Shown: positions 49,876 through 60,668, counted from the stretch's first letter. The stretch: 64,000 bases of DNA from Streptomyces sp. NBRC 109706 (GCF_000974485.1 NZ_BBOM01000010.1:434001-498000); one strand, 5' to 3'. The notes: generated by a model not told the origin, from the letters alone. Made by a program: numbers and translations.

Positions 49876-51996
49876 TCAATCATCTCCGTGCTTCATCTGC
49901 GTTTCATAAGTGTGTCCCTCTGGGGAGACAGAGGATTCCACCGCCGGCCCCGGCCGCTCCAGCACCGGGACCGGCTCGTTGAGCAGCGTCTGCGCCACCG
50001 CTCGGTGGACGGCCGCCCGCTCCGCGTGGCCGAGCCGTTCGGCGGCGTCCGCCAGCCGCAGCCGCAGCGCCGCCTGGAGCCGGCGGTCCCCGGTGCCGGC
50101 GGCCAGCCGCAGCGCCTCCTTGCCGGTGCGCTCCGACTCCTCGTACTGCCCGGCGTACTCCTGGATGCGGGCCGCCTCGGTGAGCGAGCGCGCGTGCGCC
50201 TGGACATCGCCCCTTCTGCGGTGCGCCGAGGCGGCGGCCCGCCAGGCGCGCAGCGACTCGTCCAACTGGCCGTCATAGGCGAGCACGGCGCCGATCCGGC
50301 CGTGCAGCCGGGCCTCGCCGGCCAGATCGTCCCTCGCCTGGGCCAACGCGACGGCCCGGCCGTACCAGTCGGCCGCCCGCTGCCAGTCGCTCAGCTCCGC
50401 GTAGGTGCCGCCGATGGACTCCAGGGTGCGGCCCACGGCCAGCGGATCGGCCGCGTCCCCCTCCGCGCGGGCCTCCTCCAGGGCCGCCCGGTAGCGGGTC
50501 AACGCCTGCGGCAGCCGACCGGTGCGCGCGTCCAGGTCCCCCAGGTTGAGCAGCGCCGCGGCCTTCTCCCTGGTCAGCCCGAGGCGGGTGGCCACGCCGA
50601 GCACCAGCTCGTGCAGCTGGTACAGCTCGGGCGCCGCCTCGTCAGGTCCCCGGTGCGCGATCAGCGCTCGGGTCAGGGCCGCGATCAGCCGCCTGGCCAG
50701 GGTGTCCAACTCCCCGTCGGAGACGGCGACCCGGGCGGCGGCGAAGAGCGCGGGCAGCCGGGCGGTCAGCCAACGACCGGCGGCCCCCGGGCTCTCGAAC
50801 CGGAGCGAGCGCGGCAGCCCGGACAGCCACTGTCTGGCCGGCGAGCCCGACGGCTCGGTGGTGGCGTGGCAGGCGCGCAGCAGCCGCACCGTCCGCTCCA
50901 GCGTCCTGGCCCGGGCCAGCAGCGCGTCGCCCGGCCGCTCCTGGGCGCGCAGCAGCGCCCCGAGCAGCGGGTCGAGGCAGCCCGGCACCCGGTACTGCGG
51001 GCCGACGCCTGCGACGGGCGGCTCGGCCAGCGGGCGGAGCAGCCCGAACGCGGCGAAGTCGGTGAGCAGGGTCTCGGCCAGTCCGGTCGGGCAGCCGGCC
51101 AGGGCTGCGGCGACATGGGCGTCGACCAGACCGCCGGGGGCCAGCGTGAGCAGCCGCAGCATCCGCGCCGCCGGCGTCGGCAGCGCGGCGTAGACCAGGC
51201 CGAACGCGCGGTGCAGCGGCAGGTCCGCCGGATCGGCGGGACCGCTGTCGTGCAGCGGCAGATGGTCGGCCCCGGCAGCGATGCCGCAGACCGCGTCGGC
51301 GATGGTGTGTTCGGGGTGCAGGGTGAGCCAGCCGGCGGCCAGCACCAGGGCGGCCGGCAGATCGGCGCAGAGCTCGGCGAGGCTGTCGGCGGCCCCCGGG
51401 TCGACGGTGCCCCGGACGGGCCCGCCGCCGCGCGCCAACAGCCGGACGGAGAGCGGCCGTTCCAGGCCGCCCAGGACGCAGGGCCGCACGTCGGGGACGC
51501 CGGTGAGCGGGCCGCCGGCGACGGCCAGCACCAGACAGTCCCGGTTGTCGGGGACCAGCTCGGCCAGCTGGTCGGCGGTGGCGACATCGTCCAGCAGCAG
51601 CACGGCCCGCCGGTCGGCCAGCGCCTCGCGCAGCAGATCGGACAGCTCGGCGTCGTCGCCCCCAGCGGGGGCCGGCACGCCGAGCCGGGCGAGCAGTTCC
51701 CTGGCGGTGCGCGCGGTGGGCACCGGAACGCCGCCCGGGTCGGTGAGCCGGGCGTGGCAGACGCCGTCCGGATAGTCGCCCGACCCGGCCAGCTCGGCGG
51801 CCAGCCGCTCAGCCAGCGCGCTCCTGCCGGAGCCCGGCCGGCCGGCGACCAGCAGGACCCGCCCGCGCGGCGCCGGCCGGCCGGCCAGGGTGTCGAGTCC
51901 GGCCCGCTCGATATCGGCGCGCAGGGTGGCCAGCTCGCGGCGTCGGCCGAGAAAACCCCCGCCGTCGGTGACTGTCTGTTCCGTCACATCCGTCAC
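49876..51996 (-). CDS. NB-ARC-like ATPase with C-terminal TPR repeats
   Basis: The 706-residue protein has a nucleotide-binding region (about 15-330) and TPR repeats (about 455-680). The Walker A-like loop is GRPGSGRSAL, with Arg where Lys is expected; Walker B is AVLLLDDV. A GxP-type helix follows (LPAALVLAAGWL). No DNA-binding domain is present, unlike AfsR/SARP proteins. It may be a signalling scaffold. I chose the GTG at 51996; a TTG at 52014 is possible. The function is unknown. It lies just downstream of the nudix gene, 46 bases away. Confidence 0.8.
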   Translation of the reverse strand: MTDVTEQTVTDGGGFLGRRRELATLRADIERAGLDTLAGRPAPRGRVLLVAGRPGSGRSALAERLAAELAGSGDYPDGVCHARLTDPGGVPVPTARTARELLARLGVPAPAGGDDAELSDLLREALADRRAVLLLDDVATADQLAELVPDNRDCLVLAVAGGPLTGVPDVRPCVLGGLERPLSVRLLARGGGPVRGTVDPGAADSLAELCADLPAALVLAAGWLTLHPEHTIADAVCGIAAGADHLPLHDSGPADPADLPLHRAFGLVYAALPTPAARMLRLLTLAPGGLVDAHVAAALAGCPTGLAETLLTDFAAFGLLRPLAEPPVAGVGPQYRVPGCLDPLLGALLRAQERPGDALLARARTLERTVRLLRACHATTEPSGSPARQWLSGLPRSLRFESPGAAGRWLTARLPALFAAARVAVSDGELDTLARRLIAALTRALIAHRGPDEAAPELYQLHELVLGVATRLGLTREKAAALLNLGDLDARTGRLPQALTRYRAALEEARAEGDAADPLAVGRTLESIGGTYAELSDWQRAADWYGRAVALAQARDDLAGEARLHGRIGAVLAYDGQLDESLRAWRAAASAHRRRGDVQAHARSLTEAARIQEYAGQYEESERTGKEALRLAAGTGDRRLQAALRLRLADAAERLGHAERAAVHRAVAQTLLNEPVPVLERPGPAVESSVSPEGHTYETQMKHGDD

Positions 51997-52042
51997 GGGC
52001 CGAGCGTATGCCAACGCCCCGGGGAGGCGAGGTCAGGACACG

Positions 52043-52687
52043 TCAGCCGGGGAACGGGCGGGCCGGCCAGGGGGCGTCGGCCGGGCGCAGCGCGTCGAGC
52101 CCGTCCCCGGCGCCGGCCGCCTGGTAGGCCAGCACGCCGAGCGCCAGGCAGCTGTTGTGCAGCTCCCCGGCAAGCACCCCGCGTACCAGGTCGGCGACGG
52201 GCACCCGGGCGTGCCGCATGTCGGCCTCCTCGGCGAACACCTCGAACCGCTCGCCCTCGGCGTCCGAGAGCCCGCACGCGAGGAAGATCCGCACCGCCTC
52301 GTCGGTGCCGCCGGGCGAGGTGTAGACGTCCGTGAGCACCCGCCACTCGTCCGCCTTGACGTGAGCCTCCTCGTACAGCTCCCGCTGGGCGGCGTGCAGC
52401 GGGTTCTCGCCGGGGACGTCGAGCAGGCCGGCGGGGATCTCCCACAGCTTGTGGCGCACCGGATGCCGGTACTGCTCGATGACGACCGCCCGGCCCTGCT
52501 CGTCCAGCGCCAGCACCGCGACCGAACCGGGATGGACCTGGTAGTCGCGGTGCACCTGGCCGCCGTCCGGCAGGGTGATCCGGTCGGTGCGGACGCTGGT
52601 CTTGTTTCCGGTGAACGGGGTCTCGGTGGCCGTGACGGGCCACCGGGACGGGGAGTCGACGACGCGTTCCGGGGACTGTTGGGTCAT
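52043..52687 (-). CDS. Nudix hydrolase, ADP-ribose pyrophosphatase-like
   Basis: The 214-residue protein has the ADP-ribose pyrophosphatase layout: VIEQYRHPVRHKLWEIPAG and the nudix box from GLLDVPGE to RELYEEAHV. Two details differ from the textbook box: one more residue between the first Gly and Glu, and His in place of the Gly after EEA. Substrates could be ADP-ribose or other nucleotide sugars. It starts five bases after the pyrG stop codon. Confidence 0.88.
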   Translation of the reverse strand: MTQQSPERVVDSPSRWPVTATETPFTGNKTSVRTDRITLPDGGQVHRDYQVHPGSVAVLALDEQGRAVVIEQYRHPVRHKLWEIPAGLLDVPGENPLHAAQRELYEEAHVKADEWRVLTDVYTSPGGTDEAVRIFLACGLSDAEGERFEVFAEEADMRHARVPVADLVRGVLAGELHNSCLALGVLAYQAAGAGDGLDALRPADAPWPARPFPG

Positions 52688-52692
52688 GCCCC

Positions 52693-54375
<1,683 letters not shown>

Positions 54376-54736
54376 GGCCAAGTGGGGGCTCCCGTGGTCG
54401 CGAGGTCGGATACGCGAAGGCCCCACGCGGTTGCTTCCGGGGTGCCATCGTTGGTGTTCGAAGGTCTGTCGCTGCCTCCGGTCCACGGGCTACCAGGGTA
54501 ACAGCGGCAGGACCGACCAGGGCGCCCGAGGACCCCTACCGGACCAGTATCGGGCGGGTAGCGGACGAATCGATATGTACTGACGAATGGCAACAAGGGC
54601 ACCCGGGGCGAACGACGGGTTCGCCACGCGTCCAGCGGAACGCCGAACGGCGTCGTATCCTGCCTGGACGCCGGAATGGGCGAGGAAATTCCGCACGTCC
54701 CACGGGGGGCGGAGCGCTGTTCGACTGGAGTGGCAA
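54376..54736. other. Divergent gap, pyrG and GH15 gene
   Basis: A 361-base stretch with no gene. An open frame that reaches back to 54587 upstream of the GH15 start is not family-like. No clear promoter or leader structure was seen. Confidence 0.5.
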
Positions 54737-56542
54737 GTGGCCGGGCGCATCGAGGACTACGCACTGGTCGGCGACATGCAGACCGCCGCGCTCATCTGTC
54801 GGGACGGGACGGCCGACTGGCTGTGTCTCCCGCGTTTCGACTCCCATGCCGTCTTTGCCGGGCTGCTCGGCACGGAGGAGCACGGGTTCTGGCGGGTGGG
54901 TCCTGCCCATGGCAAGGACATGCCGCCACCGCCCGCCAACCGCCGCCGTTACGTCGGGGACTCGCTGATCCTCGAATCCGAGTGGGACACCCCAAGAGGC
55001 ACCGTGCGGGTGACGGATTTCATGCCGCCGCGCGGCGTGGACGCGCCCCAGCTGGTGCGGATCGTCGAGGGGGTCAGCGGACGGGTCCCGATGCGTTCGG
55101 CGCTGCGGATGCGGTTCTCCTACGGCTGGGTGGTGCCGTGGGTGCACAAGGTGGACGACCGGACGGTCGCCGTCTCGGGGCCCGACTCGGTCTGGCTGGA
55201 CACCACGGCCGACACCTACGGCAAGGACCTCACCACGTACTCGGACTTCACCGTCGCCCAGGGCGACCGGGTGGCGTTCACCATCAGCTGGCAGCCGTCG
55301 CACAAGGAGCCGCCGCCGGTGGCCAACCCGGCGGAGACGCTGGCCGCCACCGAGGAGTTCTGGAGCGAGTGGGTCGCCCAGTGCACGTACCACGGGCCCT
55401 ACCGGGAGGCCGTGATGCGCTCCCTGATCACCCTGAAGGCGCTGACCTACGCGCCGACCGGGGCCGTGGTGGCGGCGCCGACCACCTCGCTGCCCGAGGA
55501 GATCGGCGGCTCCCGGAACTGGGACTACCGCTTCACCTGGCTGCGGGACGCCGCCATAACGCTCTCCTCGCTGCTGCGCACCGGCTACCACGAGGAGGCC
55601 AGGGCCTGGCGCGAGTGGCTGCTGCGGGCGGTGGCCGGCGATCCGCAGAACCTCCAGATCATGTACGGCATCGCCGGTGAGCGCGAGCTGGCCGAGGCCG
55701 AGCTGAGCTGGCTGCCCGGCTACGAGAACTCCCAGCCCGTCCGGGTCGGCAACGGCGCCGCCGGCCAGCTCCAGCTCGATGTCTACGGCGAGGTCACCGA
55801 GGCGCTGCATCTGGCCCATATGACGGGCCTCTCGCGCAACGACCACGCCAACCTGCTCCAGCTCAAGCTGATCCGCTATCTGGAGGACCACTGGGACGAG
55901 CCGGACGAGGGCATCTGGGAGGTGCGCGGTCCGCGCCGGCACTTCGTGCACTCCAAGGTGATGGCCTGGGTGGCCGTGGACCGTACGGTCAAGCTGATCG
56001 AGTCGGGCGAGGTGGACGGCCCGCTGGAGCGCTGGCGCGAGCTGCGGGACGAGATCCACCGCGCGGTCTGCGAGCACGGCTACGACGCGGAGCGGAACAC
56101 GTTCACCCAGTCGTATGGCTCCAAGGAGTTGGACGCCTCGCTGCTGCTGATCCCGCAGATGGGTTTTCTGCCGCCCGACGACAAGCGGGTGATAGGCACC
56201 ATCGAGGCCATCCAGCGGGAGCTGTCCACCCTGGACGGCTTCATCCTGCGCTATCCGACGTCCGGCGACGAGGCGGGCGTGGACGGTCTGGAGGGCGACG
56301 AGGGCGCGTTCCTGGCGTGTTCGTTCTGGATGGCGGACGATCTGGCGATGATCGGCCGGGTGGACGAGGCGCGCAAGCTGTTCGAGAAGCTGCTGGCGCT
56401 CCGCAACGACCTGGGGCTGCTGGCGGAGGAGTGGGATCCGCGCCGGATGCGTCAGGTGGGCAACTTCCCGCAGGCGTTCAGCCATGTGCCGTTGATCGAC
56501 ACGGCGTTGCGGTTGACGGCCTCCGGCGCCTTCGGCGGCTGA
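54737..56542 (+). CDS. GH15 family glycosidase (glucoamylase/trehalase-like)
   Basis: This 601-residue enzyme shows VAGRIEDYALVGDMQTAALICRDGTADW (in part: GDMQTAALICRDGTADWLCL) and DYRFTWLRDAAITLSSLL of the GH15 (alpha/alpha)6 barrel. The catalytic acids are likely in IMYGIAGE and in LAEEWDPRR. There is no signal peptide, so it acts inside the cell on alpha-glucans or trehalose; many actinobacterial members are trehalases. I chose the GTG at 54737 with a GGAG site six bases before. A longer frame lacks similarity. Confidence 0.9.
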   Translation: MAGRIEDYALVGDMQTAALICRDGTADWLCLPRFDSHAVFAGLLGTEEHGFWRVGPAHGKDMPPPPANRRRYVGDSLILESEWDTPRGTVRVTDFMPPRGVDAPQLVRIVEGVSGRVPMRSALRMRFSYGWVVPWVHKVDDRTVAVSGPDSVWLDTTADTYGKDLTTYSDFTVAQGDRVAFTISWQPSHKEPPPVANPAETLAATEEFWSEWVAQCTYHGPYREAVMRSLITLKALTYAPTGAVVAAPTTSLPEEIGGSRNWDYRFTWLRDAAITLSSLLRTGYHEEARAWREWLLRAVAGDPQNLQIMYGIAGERELAEAELSWLPGYENSQPVRVGNGAAGQLQLDVYGEVTEALHLAHMTGLSRNDHANLLQLKLIRYLEDHWDEPDEGIWEVRGPRRHFVHSKVMAWVAVDRTVKLIESGEVDGPLERWRELRDEIHRAVCEHGYDAERNTFTQSYGSKELDASLLLIPQMGFLPPDDKRVIGTIEAIQRELSTLDGFILRYPTSGDEAGVDGLEGDEGAFLACSFWMADDLAMIGRVDEARKLFEKLLALRNDLGLLAEEWDPRRMRQVGNFPQAFSHVPLIDTALRLTASGAFGG

Positions 56543-56975
56543 TCCTGTGGGATCCCGGATCCCCTGTCCTCTCCCACCGGCGATGTCCACCGCGTGGCCG
56601 ACAGGACAGGGGGATGGGATTCATGCCCCTGAGCGCGTGGTTCCGCTCGTTGTGTACGGGACCGCCCCGGTCGGCGTCTGCGTGCGTGGCCGGGGCAGGA
56701 CCCCGGCGTTCGGCGGCCGACGGGGCCGCCTCGGGAAACGCGGGGTTGGTGGTCCGACGGATACAGCGGTGGCCACTGCACGACGCACTCGGATCACGGG
56801 TCGAGAGAGATCCCGGCCAGGACGCGGTCGGTGCCGCGGTCGACGGTGAGCGCTGCGCGCCGACCGATCTCCGCGGCCTCCACGACCTCCGCGAGCACAA
56901 CGGCCAACTCCCCATCCCTCCGCCGATGCTGATCGCCCGTCAGTACTCACGAGATCACCGAACGGAGAGAACCCC
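56543..56975. other. Gap with imperfect hairpin and a possible gene remnant
   Basis: ATCCCCTGTCCT at 56559-56570 pairs with AGGACAGGGGGAT at 56603-56615 (one bulge), a possible GH15 terminator. On the minus strand a frame at 56794-56935 encodes ELAVVLAEVVEAAEIGRRAA and ends TDRVLAGISLDP with good codon bias but no clear start. It may be the tail of a lost gene. Confidence 0.4.
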
Positions 56976-57716
56976 ATGCTGCCTGCTCACCAAAGGGATC
57001 AGGTCCGTGAGCGCCTGCTCGACCTTGCCAGGTCCGACGGTGCCGTCACAGGCGCCGCACTCACCGGCTCGCACGCTGCCGGACAAGGTGACAACTGGTC
57101 GGACATCGACCTGGTTCTCGCCGTCCGCGGCGATCTCGCTCCGGCCGTCGATTCCTGGACCAAGCGGCTCTACGACGAGTTCGGCGCACTGCACCACTGG
57201 GACCTGGCATCGCCGCCCAGCACCGTCCGCGTCTTCCTCCTGCCCGACTGGCTGGAGATCGACCTCACCTTCTCCCCGGAGGCCGCGTTCGGCCCGCGCG
57301 GCCCTCAATGGCACACGGTCTTCGGCCGGACAGCGGACCTCGAAGCCTTCGCCGCACCCGACCCGGACACGCTGATCGGGCTGTCCTGGCACCATACGCT
57401 GCACGCCCGGACCTGCGTCGCCAGAGACCGGTGGTGGCAGGCCGAGCACTGGATCAGCGCATTACGCGACCACCTCATCACCCTGGCCTGCCTCCGGCTT
57501 GGCCACCCCACCGCCTACGCCAAAGGCGCCCACCTGCTGTCCGACGACCTGACCAGGCCGCTGGAAGCGACGCTTGTGCGCTCGCTCACCGCGCGGGAAC
57601 TTCGCAGGGCGCTCAAGGCAACGGTCAGCCTGTTCTCCGCCGAGATCGAACTCTGGGACACCGCACTCGCGCACCGACTCCAACCGGCGCTCCTCCAGCT
57701 CACCGAGACCGAGTGA
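56976..57716 (+). CDS. Nucleotidyltransferase-domain protein
   Basis: The 246-residue protein has the NTase fold signature GSHAAGQGDNWSDIDLVL: GS at 31-32 and the DID metal-binding aspartates at 43-45. A third acidic residue is in LEIDLTF. It looks like the aminoglycoside adenylyltransferase group in size, but the substrate is unknown. The ATG at 56976 follows GGAGAG. It stands alone between two gaps. Confidence 0.82.
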   Translation: MLPAHQRDQVRERLLDLARSDGAVTGAALTGSHAAGQGDNWSDIDLVLAVRGDLAPAVDSWTKRLYDEFGALHHWDLASPPSTVRVFLLPDWLEIDLTFSPEAAFGPRGPQWHTVFGRTADLEAFAAPDPDTLIGLSWHHTLHARTCVARDRWWQAEHWISALRDHLITLACLRLGHPTAYAKGAHLLSDDLTRPLEATLVRSLTARELRRALKATVSLFSAEIELWDTALAHRLQPALLQLTETE

Positions 57717-57851
57717 ACGGGACAGCTCCGAGGAAACGGACGCCCCCGTGCAACAAACCGTGGACAAACCACCGGGGCCGGAGTCGGAACGCACAGCTCA
57801 TGGCACAGCCGGTGGCCGGCGGCGAAGGGAACCCGCAGATCCCGATCCCCT

Positions 57852-57940
57852 GGGGCACGGCGGCCGTACCCCCTGTCGCACCCCTGGGGCACGGCGGCCG
57901 TACTGCCTGTCGCACCCCGGGGGAACGGCGGCCGTGGGCC
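57852..57940. repeat. 34-bp tandem repeat, about 2.6 copies
   Basis: Units begin at 57852, 57886 and 57920 with GGGGCACGGCGGCCGTAC (third GGGGAACGGCGGCCGTGG); the rest of each unit (CTGTCGCACCCC) is also shared. Each unit holds the palindrome ACGGCgGCCGT. The array stands between the nucleotidyltransferase gene and the MarR promoter. Confidence 0.75.
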
Positions 57941-57945
57941 GGATA

Positions 57946-57983
57946 GTTCGTCTCGCGAATGTGCGGTGTCCCGGTGTTAGTGT
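57946..57983 (+). promoter_or_regulatory. MarR-gene promoter with candidate auto-operator
   Basis: GTTCGTCTCGCGAAT at 57946-57960 shares both half-sites (GTTCG and CGAAT/C) and the 15-bp length with the four operators at the target genes. TAGTGT at 57978-57983 is a -10 whose start point would fall at the GTG, so the operator covers the -35 position. Confidence 0.55.
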
Positions 57984-57989
57984 GACCCG

Positions 57990-58472
57990 GTGGGTACGCG
58001 AGAAGAGGGCGCGCTGGGGCTGGTGCCCGCCCTGGTCCGCGCCACGTTTCTGGTCAACGCGGTGTATGCGGAGTCCAGTCGGGAATTCGGCCTCACCCCG
58101 CAGCAGGGGAAGCTGCTCTGCGTGTTGATGGCGCAGCCCTACGGCATGAGCGAGTTGGGCGGCACGCTGGGGCTGGCGAAGTCGAGTCTCACCGGACTGG
58201 TGGACCGCACCGAACGCAACGGTCTGGTGCGGCGGCAGCCCGATCCACGGGACACCCGCGCGGTGCGGGTCGCTCTCACCCCCAGGGGAAGCGATCTGGT
58301 GGAGCGGTTCTACGCCGAGACCTGCCGCCGGGTCGAGCGGCTGTCGACCGGGCTGAGCGCGGCCGAACGCGATCTGCTCGCCGGGCTGCTCGGCCGGGTC
58401 GTGCTGGACAACGAGGTCCCCGTGGTCTTTCTCGAACTGGACGAGGACCGGCCCGCCGCCCACGACTCCTGA
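57990..58472 (+). CDS. MarR-family regulator
   Basis: The 160-residue protein has the MarR winged helix (GMSELGGTLGLAKSSLTGLVDRTERNG, shown in part) and wing (RRQPDPRDTRAVRVALTPRG). MarR dimers bind short palindromes and respond to phenols, redox compounds or drugs. The GTG start seems leaderless. It is followed by an LLM oxidoreductase and, convergent to that, an FAD oxidoreductase; matching palindromes on all three promoters suggest it controls them. No conserved Cys is seen, so the signal is more likely a ligand than Cys oxidation (inference). Confidence 0.88.
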   Translation: MGTREEGALGLVPALVRATFLVNAVYAESSREFGLTPQQGKLLCVLMAQPYGMSELGGTLGLAKSSLTGLVDRTERNGLVRRQPDPRDTRAVRVALTPRGSDLVERFYAETCRRVERLSTGLSAAERDLLAGLLGRVVLDNEVPVVFLELDEDRPAAHDS

Positions 58473-58485
58473 CCCCGGCAACTGT

Positions 58486-58527
58486 TTGAAGTTCGTGGCA
58501 CGAACCAATAGAGTTCGCACCACGAAC
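58486..58527 (+). promoter_or_regulatory. Promoter of the LLM oxidoreductase with two MarR-type operators
   Basis: TTGAAG (58486-58491) and TAGAGT (58509-58514) form -35 and -10 with a 17-bp spacer. Operator 1 GTTCGTGGCACGAAC (58491-58505) fills the spacer and operator 2 GTTCGCACCACGAAC (58513-58527) covers the -10 and start point; their centres are 22 bp apart, two turns on the same face. Confidence 0.75.
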
Positions 58528-58585
58528 TGCTCTTGTGCTGCCTGTCGGCATGTTCGCCGACGGCCTCCGGACGAAAGGCGGCACC

Positions 58586-59521
58586 TTGTCGGAACAGCGG
58601 GCATCCTCGGTACCGGACGTCGCCTTCGGCTTCGGCTCGCACAGCACCGTCGACCAGGGCCCCGAGCTGCGGCGCGCGGTCGAACAGGCCGACCGCGACG
58701 GCCTCGACCTCTTCAGCCTGTCGGACCACCCCTATACCGGGGAGAACCTGGACGCCTACGCCGCCGTCGGCTTCCTCCTCGGCGCCACCCGGAGCATCAC
58801 CGGCCTGGTCAATGTAACCAACCTCCCGACCCGCCCCCCGGCCATGCTGGCCCGCGCCGTGACCTCGCTCTCCGCGCTCTCCGGCGGCCGCATCGTGCTC
58901 GGCGCCGGCGCCGGCGGGCGGTGGGACCGGATCGCCGACCTGGGCGTGCCCCGGCTCTCCCCCGGCTCGGCCGTCGAGGCGTTCGAGGAGGCGATCGTCC
59001 TGATCCGGAAGCTCTCCGGCGGCGGCCCCCCGGTCACCTTCGACGGCCGGCACCACCGCGTCAGCGGGATCACCCCGGCGCCGGTGCCCGCGCCCCCGGT
59101 GTGGACGGGATCGGTCGGCGCGAAGTCCCTGGCCGCCACCGGCCGGGTGGCCGACGGCTGGATCCCGGGCCACGCCGCCGACTGGCTCAGCGAACGTTTC
59201 CGCACCTCGCGCCCGATCGTCGACGAGGCGGCGCTGGCCGCCGGCCGCGAGCCCGGCGAGATCCGCACCGTCTTCAACCTCCCGGGCCGGATCAGCTCCC
59301 GCCCCTCGGCCAACCCCCGAGACGAGAACGGCCGTTGGCTCGGCGGCTCGACCGACCAGTGGATCGAGGAGCTGACCGGCGCCGTGCTGACACACGGCGC
59401 CGGCGGCTTTGTCCTCTTCTCCTCCGGCGGCGGCGCGCCGAACACGCGCTCCCTCGGCTGCTGGGCCGGGGAGATCGCCCCGGCGGTCCGCGCCGCGGTG
59501 GCCGCCGAACGCCACGGCTGA
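58586..59521 (+). CDS. LLM-class flavin-dependent oxidoreductase
   Basis: The 311-residue TIM-barrel protein (VAFGFGSHSTVDQGPELRRA; LSDHPYTGENLDAYAAVGFL; VNVTNLPTRPPAMLARAVTSL in part; LGAGAGGRWDRIADLG) belongs to the bacterial luciferase-like group that uses FMN or F420. Streptomyces makes F420, so either is possible. I chose the TTG at 58586 with AAAGGCGG just upstream; ATG at 58550 is an alternative. The promoter at 58486-58514 has two palindromes of the MarR type. Its stop lies 15 bases from that of the convergent FAD gene. Confidence 0.84.
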   Translation: MSEQRASSVPDVAFGFGSHSTVDQGPELRRAVEQADRDGLDLFSLSDHPYTGENLDAYAAVGFLLGATRSITGLVNVTNLPTRPPAMLARAVTSLSALSGGRIVLGAGAGGRWDRIADLGVPRLSPGSAVEAFEEAIVLIRKLSGGGPPVTFDGRHHRVSGITPAPVPAPPVWTGSVGAKSLAATGRVADGWIPGHAADWLSERFRTSRPIVDEAALAAGREPGEIRTVFNLPGRISSRPSANPRDENGRWLGGSTDQWIEELTGAVLTHGAGGFVLFSSGGGAPNTRSLGCWAGEIAPAVRAAVAAERHG

Positions 59522-59536
59522 ACCATGGAGCGGCGG

Positions 59537-60634
59537 TCAGGCCGCCGTGGGGCCGAACTGCTCGGTGAACCTGGCGGTGAACAGATCGGCCCCCTTGTAC
59601 TCGGCGACCATCTCCGCCGTGGCGGTCACCGGCCCCTCGGGCGACGGCAGTTGGCCGACCCCGCCCCGGGTGCCGAGCGGCAGCAGGACCACCGGATGCG
59701 GCAGCGGCCGGTATTCGGCGGTGGGCCGCTCCCCCCGCAGCTGCGCGCCGATGTTCTCGGCCACCACCTCCGCGTGCCGCATCGCGAAGCCGGCCATCTT
59801 GGCCTCGGCCACATCGGTGAGGTCGCCGACCGCGTACACACGCTCGTGACCGCGGACGTTGAGGCGTTCGGTGACGGGGACCCGGCCGTTCTCCGTGCGG
59901 GTGACGAGCCGGCCGTCGGCGAGATAACCGCTGTTGACGCTCTCCCCGTGGGCGCGGAACCAGATATCGGCCCCGATCTCCTCGCCGGTCGTGGTGGTGA
60001 CGGTGAACTCCCCGGCGCGGCAGGGCTCCGTGCCCGGCGCCTCCCGCAGCCCGGCGCCCAGCCGCAGCTCGACGCCGAGACCGTCGAGCTGACGGCGCAG
60101 ATCGGCCACCAGCTCGGCTCCGAACCCCGGCAGCAGCTCCTCGGCCGGATCGACGACGGTCACCCGCTTCTCCGGCCAGACCTCCTTGATCTCCCCGGCC
60201 AGCTCCAGGCCGACGGGCCCGGCCCCGAGGATCAACACCCGCTCGGCGCCGCGCAGTTCCTTGTGGGTCCGCAGGAAGTCGTCGCGCGCCTCCCGGACGG
60301 TGACGGCCGCCGGCTTGCCGGGGTGGGGATAGTCGGAGCCGGTGGCCAGCACCAGGTAGTCGGCCGCCACCCGCCCGCCCGACGCCAGGGCGACCCCGGT
60401 CGGGTCGACCGAGACGGCGCGGTCGCGCAGCACCCTGCCCCGGGTGAGCAGCCGGTCGAAGGGGAAGAACATGTTGCCCGCCCAGTCGGGCCTGGTCAGC
60501 GCCCGAAGCGCCCCGGCGGCATTGACGAACGCGTCCCTCGGATCGATGAGGACGACATCCGCCTCGTCCTGCAGCGCCTTGGCGACCGCGGCGCCCCCGT
60601 AACCTCCACCGACGATCGCGACGGTAGGGCTCAT
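59537..60634 (-). CDS. FAD-dependent NAD(P)H oxidoreductase (NDH-2/AIF-like)
   Basis: The 365-residue protein has an N-terminal FAD motif VGGGYGGAAVAKAL at 8-21 and a second dinucleotide motif GAGPVGLELAGEI near 145. The C-terminal part has VYAVGDLTDVAEAKMAGFAMRHA (in part). Such enzymes reduce quinones or small acceptors with NAD(P)H. The ATG at 60634 has TGGAG seven bases upstream. It would be controlled from the paired palindromes at 60669-60705. It has no membrane helix. Confidence 0.88.
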   Translation of the reverse strand: MSPTVAIVGGGYGGAAVAKALQDEADVVLIDPRDAFVNAAGALRALTRPDWAGNMFFPFDRLLTRGRVLRDRAVSVDPTGVALASGGRVAADYLVLATGSDYPHPGKPAAVTVREARDDFLRTHKELRGAERVLILGAGPVGLELAGEIKEVWPEKRVTVVDPAEELLPGFGAELVADLRRQLDGLGVELRLGAGLREAPGTEPCRAGEFTVTTTTGEEIGADIWFRAHGESVNSGYLADGRLVTRTENGRVPVTERLNVRGHERVYAVGDLTDVAEAKMAGFAMRHAEVVAENIGAQLRGERPTAEYRPLPHPVVLLPLGTRGGVGQLPSPEGPVTATAEMVAEYKGADLFTARFTEQFGPTAA

Positions 60635-60668
60635 AACACACACTCCAGAACAGAGAGAGTTTCCATTA

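Noticed and set aside
49228..52335. Open frame of over 1000 codons on the plus strand opposite ald and the TPR ATPase
   Set aside because: Low-complexity Gln/Gly/Arg composition and no motif; the opposite strand codes for recognisable proteins.
54587..54736. Longer N-terminus for the GH15 enzyme
   Set aside because: The added 50 residues are not family-like, and the GTG at 54737 has a GGAG site six bases upstream.
57852..57940. CRISPR array
   Set aside because: The 34-bp units are directly adjacent, without spacers between repeats, only about 2.6 copies exist, and there are no cas genes.
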